From contig JAQFVV010006200.1 in assembly GCA_028023455.1 (NCBI GenBank), positions 1,871,238-1,935,237 of the forward strand: 64,000 bases of DNA, read 5' to 3'. Origin of the DNA: Epiperipatus broadwayi. Its lineage: Eukaryota > Onychophora > Udeonychophora > Euonychophora > Peripatidae. The notes under the pieces were generated by a model. That model was not told the DNA's origin, did not search any database, and saw only the letters and a list, made by a program, of their open reading frames with translations. Position numbers and translations under genes: made by a program. Numbering within the stretch: position 1 is the stretch's first letter; every line of letters begins with the position of its first letter. Below, one piece after another: positions 59,785-64,000 of this stretch.

Positions 59785-60440
59785 ATTGAAGTCTGTTCAT
59801 TAAAGATTGAAGATTTGCTATTTTAATATAAACTGAGCACTGATTATATGTGTGGAGATGATAATCTGGACCAACTGATGAGTGTTGGTTCAATATGAAA
59901 TACATATATTGGAGATCATTTATCTTTTTCATATATATATGCATCATGTGCATCAGTTATATAAGATGGATTGCTTAAATTCAAATATTACAGATTCAGC
60001 CTGAATTCTGTCCATTTCTCTTCTATATATTTAAATGGATATATTAAGATCCTTTATATGAGGTGAGGAGTCAGAGTGACTTAAAGTTAATATGGGTATG
60101 ACAACAATAATGTCATCAAGGAGGGCTTTGAGCATTCCATCATCAGATTTTCAATAATATAGATGGTTGAAGAGTTGGAGGTGAAGATTGAAGCCTGTTC
60201 TTTAATGTTTGAAGATTTGCTATATTAATATAAATCAAGCAATGATTATATATGTATGTGGGAGATGATGATCTGGACTAACTGATGAGTGCTGATTCAT
60301 ATGAAATGCATATATTGGAGATCATTTATCTTTTTCACTTGTATGTGATCATGTGGATCAGTTATATAAGATGGGAGTGAATAGCTAAATGAAACTTGAA
60401 AGTCTGGATTCATTCCCCCTCTTATACTTGCATTCAATAT
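59785..60440 (+). mobile_element. Foldback-family arms in direct tandem
   Basis: Two plus-oriented right-arm copies follow each other. Copy 1 (59785-59970) has AAGATTTGCTATTTTAATATA, GATAATCTGGACCAACTGATG and ATATTGGAGATCATTTATC. Copy 2 (60095-60420) has GGGTATGACAACAATAATG, GGCTTTGAGCATTCCATC, GGTTGAAGAGTTGGAGG, then the same phrases as copy 1 and GAAAGTCTGGATTC. The 36-kb copy instead has its arms inverted. Confidence 0.7.
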
Positions 60441-61787
60441 CACAAAGATATTTGTAAATATTTGTGAGATCAGCTTTTAACCATTAAATGCTGACATATT
60501 GCCATAAGAAGTATATAGTAGCAATCACTAATTATTCACAAGTTATCCAGGAAAAGCCAACATTTAAATCTCAGCACAATCATTACAAGCTGTCACCATT
60601 CGTAAAGAGGAAACCAAACCATATTCTGGAAAGTACAATCAAATAGGATTTTTTTAATAATCCAGATGGCAAGACACATGGCAGATACGTTTATCTGAAT
60701 TTCTTAATACTTCTCTCCTCCACATACACTTTTTAAAATTAATTCTAATTCATTAATTGTTTTTTTTATTTTTTAATATAAAAAAAATGTAAAGAACTCA
60801 AATTGTTGTAATAACAAAATGAATTTTACCCTCCCCAAAAATACATAAAATAGATGAATCTAAAGAGTTGATTTTTTTTTCTTGCAAATTCAGTTTACAT
60901 TAATTAAAGTGCATTTATTTAAAATGAAGTGCTATTTATTTCTAATATTATTTAAATTACCTATAAAATTAAAAAGATTTTCATCTTCCCCATTACTTGT
61001 ATTTTTTCATACTGTAAAATACTACAGTATTATCTGTATATATATATATATATTACATTTGGTTCCAAGCTTTCCATTAATACCTGACATTATGAATAAT
61101 TGCAAACTTACGTAATGTGCATGCTAACATATATGCTCATACATGTGGTACAATTTAATTTTTGGGTTATTGATGTTAAGACATTAACAAAAAAATTTAC
61201 AAAATAATAGTATAATAAAGTTATAAAAATTACACTATAGATATATATTAAGCCATTCTTAAATTTATTCTCATGGGAGAAGCCAGCATGATTAGTTTCC
61301 CCATACTTTGCATTGTTCAGATCGATTTCATGATCTCTGACCACTAGCTCTAGCTTTGTCTCAAGACCCGTAACCCTCTGCTCCATTTTAAAGCCATTGG
61401 CATATGGGGTATTGAAACCTTGTCATTTGGAAATCTTAGTATCCTTCTTTAACTTTTCTGAAAACGTTGGAAGTGTTAGTTCTGCATTATTGCCCTCACC
61501 AGTAGGTTCAACTGGATACTGCTAGGCTTCTGTAACTTTTTCCCTATTTTTTTCCAAGCTTTGGCTTTTAATTGTCATGATTTTGTCTAGATAATTACTT
61601 TATGTACTTTTTCTGAGCTTTTTAGTTTGTCCTTCGGTATTTATTCTTGTATTGATCAATGTAGAGTCTCTTTGGTGATATTCATCTTTGTTTCATCCAT
61701 TTCTGCTTCTATATGTGATGTGATGTATTTGGCTTCTCCTTAAATGTCAAGAATATCTCATCAATTATGCCCAGATAAACCTGTTAG
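60441..61787. other. AT-rich stretch with unassigned minus-strand ORF
   Basis: 60441-61100 has nothing recognisable apart from a TA run (61037-61053). On the minus strand at 61108-61386 there is a 92-residue ORF whose first 40 residues (MEQRVTGLETKLELVVRDHE) look like a coiled-coil segment; the rest is AT-driven. Upstream minus-strand sequence to 61740 is coding-like in composition (EMDETKMNITKETL) but broken by stops. It may belong to a LINE first ORF or a gene relic; I cannot say which. Confidence 0.35.
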
Positions 61788-61901
61788 CCACTTTATTTTC
61801 CATTCCCCACTCTAAGTCTTCCCATATTCTGTCCCATCCCATTTCCACAACGTAATCTTTGTCAACTCTATGGCCTTTATATCTAAATCCCCCTTATCTT
61901 T

Positions 61902-62123
61902 TCACAAACCCAGCATAAAAACTAATAACTCACTTTCTGTATAGTCACTTTGTTCATACCTATTCTCCCATAAGTTCATTATCTGTACCCTTTCTGCTTT
62001 CAAGCATTTACATTCAATCAACAGATGTCTAATATTTTCTATATCTTCCTTACACAATTTGCACACTAAATCACCCATAGTTTTCCATTTACATGTATAT
62101 TCTCTTGTTGCTAAAGATCTCAT
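61902..62123 (-). pseudogene. LINE C-terminal zinc-finger segment
   Basis: The 73-residue frame ends the LINE protein. CKLCKEDIENIRHLLIEC fits the C-x2-C ... H-x4-C knuckle found at the end of R1/Jockey/I-type LINE reverse transcriptases, where it helps RNA or target binding. It is continuous in strand with the frame at 62124-62573 but in a different frame, so a frameshift separates them. The downstream 3' UTR reaches about 61788. Confidence 0.7.
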
Positions 62124-62953
62124 TCAAGCCTTAAACAATAAACTACTTTCCTTACTATTATCATAAATTAACTCGCATCCAATATTCCATTTACTTCTAT
62201 ATATATTTAAACTCTTCTTACCCTCCATACTAGTTCTCCATCTCTCCAACTCCCTATTTTTTATTAATGCTTCTATTCTTTTATCCCATTCATTACCACT
62301 ATAACAGTCAACAATCCTCCTAACACAATCATCCCACCCTTTATACAAGTATACTGATATAAATTCTTTATCCAAATCTTTTATATACTGCATTACTTTT
62401 CTCACCCATCTTGTTACTTGCCCTTTACTCATAACCCAATTAAATACTATTTTGGCTATTCTTTTACTATCCATAAACTGCAACCTAACAAACATTTTCA
62501 TTTTACTTTTTGCATCTCTATATAAAAACTTGACCATCCCATTTCTCCTTGAATTGCCTTCTTTGCTGTTCACATCTCTGCATTTAATGCATGTCTTCCT
62601 ACTTCCCTTTGTACTTTCTCTAAATAATCTAAAACCCTTTTACTAATACATAATGCATCATTACCATATGTTAACCCTGCTACTGCAACTCCCTTCCATA
62701 CAATTCTAGTTACATCATATTTATTATATGAAAATACTGTTAGTTTCTTTATTCTTTTCTTTGCTTCATTTACCAATTTTTTCTCCCATTCATCCAAGCA
62801 ATTTTTCTGATTACATAAGATAATTCCCAAATACCTATATCTATTCACTACACTTAACTTTATAATCCCCCAATAAAAATTCTACATCTTCTCTTTCCCT
62901 AGTATTAACCATCATTATATTTGATTTTTCTTCCTAAATTTAATCCCATCTCT

Positions 62954-63881
62954 TTACCCACCCTTGCACATGTCAACATAATTTCCATATCTTCTCTTCT
63001 TTCTGCACACAAAAAGATATCTGCAAAGAAAAAGACCTGACAAAGTATATACTCCCTTGCCACCTATTAACGGTATCTTTACCCCTCTTCCTAGTCTTTC
63101 TATTGCTTTCTCCATTTCACTCAAAAACAACAAAAACAAAATAGGTGACATAGGGCATCCTTACCTTAATCCCACCCCATTTTTAACTTTAACTGATTTT
63201 ATATCCCCTAATTGGTAAGTATAATAATCATATAATTTCTTAATAATATTTACTAAAGCTTCATCCATTCCCAAATTGATTAACCTTACCCATAATCTAT
63301 TTTTATTTACTCTAGCATATGCTTTCTCAATATCTATAAAACTCATATATAATGATCTACCTGAATTCCTACTCATCTCCATAAGTTGTGTAACTACAAA
63401 CAAACTATCTCCTATACGCCTATCTGACCTAAAACCTCCTTGCATTTCCCCCACTACATTATTCTCTTTCATCCATTTTACAGCTCTTCCAGATACCATA
63501 TATGAGAAAACTTTAAACTGATGTTAATGCTATCAGTCTATAATTATTTAACTTTCTACGATCCTTACCCTTTCCTTTAAATAATAATCTTATTCTTGTA
63601 TTACTCCAACTACATGGAAAAACTCTCTTCTGTGCCATCTTATTAAAACATGATAACTTTGCTTTTGCTCTATGCCCTAAATTCATTACCATCTCTGCTG
63701 CCCATCCATCTAAACCTCTCACCTTTCCACTTTTCAATCTCTTCCCTGCCTCATTCAGTTCATTTTTTGTGAACCTAATATTCCCATTACTACCTGCTTT
63801 CATGTTTTCTATCACTAATTCCTTCACATCTAACATCTTTTCTATATCCATTACATATCTATTTAAGATTCTCTCTACCAC
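62954..63881 (-). pseudogene. LINE reverse transcriptase palm relic
   Basis: Three frames (63513-63881, 63161-63499, 62954-63151) together cover fingers and palm. Motif A reads FIDIEKAYARVN: the first catalytic Asp is kept, but the later Asp of the usual 'AYDRVN' is Ala. Motif B, MSPILF, follows a stop that replaces the usual Gln of 'RQGCPMSP' (GVGLR-stop-GCPMSP). Motif C is lost in a frame change near 63040, where LFLC.. is seen on the wrong side. The copy is inactive but less decayed than the other LINEs here, so it is probably younger. Confidence 0.75.
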
Positions 63882-64000
63882 TTCTCTAGAGCTACACTCT
63901 ATTCCCTCATCATCTATTAATACTATCTCTTCTTTCCCCTACATTTCTCCTTTTAATGTAATTCCAAAATTTTTTACTCACATCTCTTCCACTTTTATTA

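Larger units (their letters stand above)
61788..64000 (-). mobile_element. LINE (non-RTE), 3' part, running off the window edge
   Basis: Minus-strand non-LTR retrotransposon reverse transcriptase, in pieces. FWNYIKRRNVG lies near 63960. 63513-63881 has LKSGKVRGLDGWAAEMVMN (region 1) and KGKGKDRRKLNNYRLIALTS (region 2). 63161-63499 has MQGGFRSDRRIGDSLF (region 2a) and FIDIEKAYARVN (motif A). 62954-63151 has MSPILFLLFLSEME (motif B). 62570-62848 has RYRYLGIIL (thumb side). A C-terminal finger CKLCKEDIENIRHLLIEC lies in 61902-62123. Stop codons and frameshifts separate the pieces. The 5' part lies beyond 64000. Confidence 0.85.

Noticed and set aside
1-64000. CRISPR array, bacterial operon or prophage
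   Set aside because: No regularly spaced identical repeats with unique spacers and no dense co-oriented ORFs; the tRNA-SINE, LINE and hAT content shows eukaryotic nuclear DNA.
1-64000. Assignment to a coleoid cephalopod
   Set aside because: The AT-richness and repeat load are compatible, but none of the SINE sequence I associate with octopus or squid was seen, so the phylum is left open.

Overview
The window looks like gene-poor, strongly AT-rich (about three quarters A+T by eye) nuclear DNA of an animal. There are no operons, ribosome binding sites or dense ORFs, and I found no host gene that I could name. What can be recognised is a eukaryotic repeat community: two families of tRNA-derived SINEs, RTE-type and other non-LTR retrotransposons (LINEs), Penelope-like elements (PLEs) with a GIY-YIG endonuclease, hAT DNA transposons and their non-autonomous derivatives, foldback/MITE families, and micro- and minisatellites. 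Together these point to an invertebrate metazoan. The phylum cannot be fixed from the sequence alone.

Layout. 0-14 kb: mostly featureless AT-rich DNA with three tRNA-derived SINEs (6.73, 11.68, 13.39 kb) and a decayed LINE reverse transcriptase (10.3-11.0 kb, minus). 14.7-16.2 kb: a head-to-head pair of PLE 3' fragments, one arm holding a perfect 144-bp in-frame tandem duplication, then a small inverted-repeat module around a hammerhead-ribozyme-like core. 18.7-25.5 kb: two copies of a long-TIR MITE, a large TAGG/TCGG microsatellite, a tRNA-Lys-like SINE and two foldback-family copies. 26.15-28.9 kb: a nearly full-length dead RTE retrotransposon (endonuclease plus reverse transcriptase) carrying a nested SINE. 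29.56-30.03 kb: the only relatively GC-rich non-repeat island, the best candidate for host exon or promoter DNA. 32.1-33.7 and 36.8-39.1 kb: two more head-to-head PLE pairs from two families, the second carrying a hAT insertion with a perfect 8-bp target duplication. A 0.7-kb foldback element lies just left of the second pair. 39.3-42.4 kb: one RTE copy split by a hAT derivative and by a 1.3-kb insert that contains a 16-unit, 40-bp minisatellite. 45-48.6 kb: another RTE 3' end, SINEs and a TIR MITE. 50.9-52.3 kb: a LINE remnant whose YxDD motif reads YVND. 52.4-60.4 kb: foldback copies, a microsatellite, a GC-rich hAT derivative with two adjacent perfect palindromes, a second hammerhead-like module, and a decayed ZBED-type hAT transposase. 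61.8-64.0 kb: a different LINE running off the right edge on the minus strand.

The elements form nests: SINE in RTE, hAT in RTE, hAT in PLE, minisatellite in RTE. The most interesting structure is the repeated head-to-head arrangement of 5'-truncated PLE fragments at three loci, together with small inverted-repeat modules holding the same RNA-fold-like core without a PLE ORF. All coding relics carry stops or frameshifts. Boundaries without target-site duplications are approximate, and all family assignments are from motifs read by eye.
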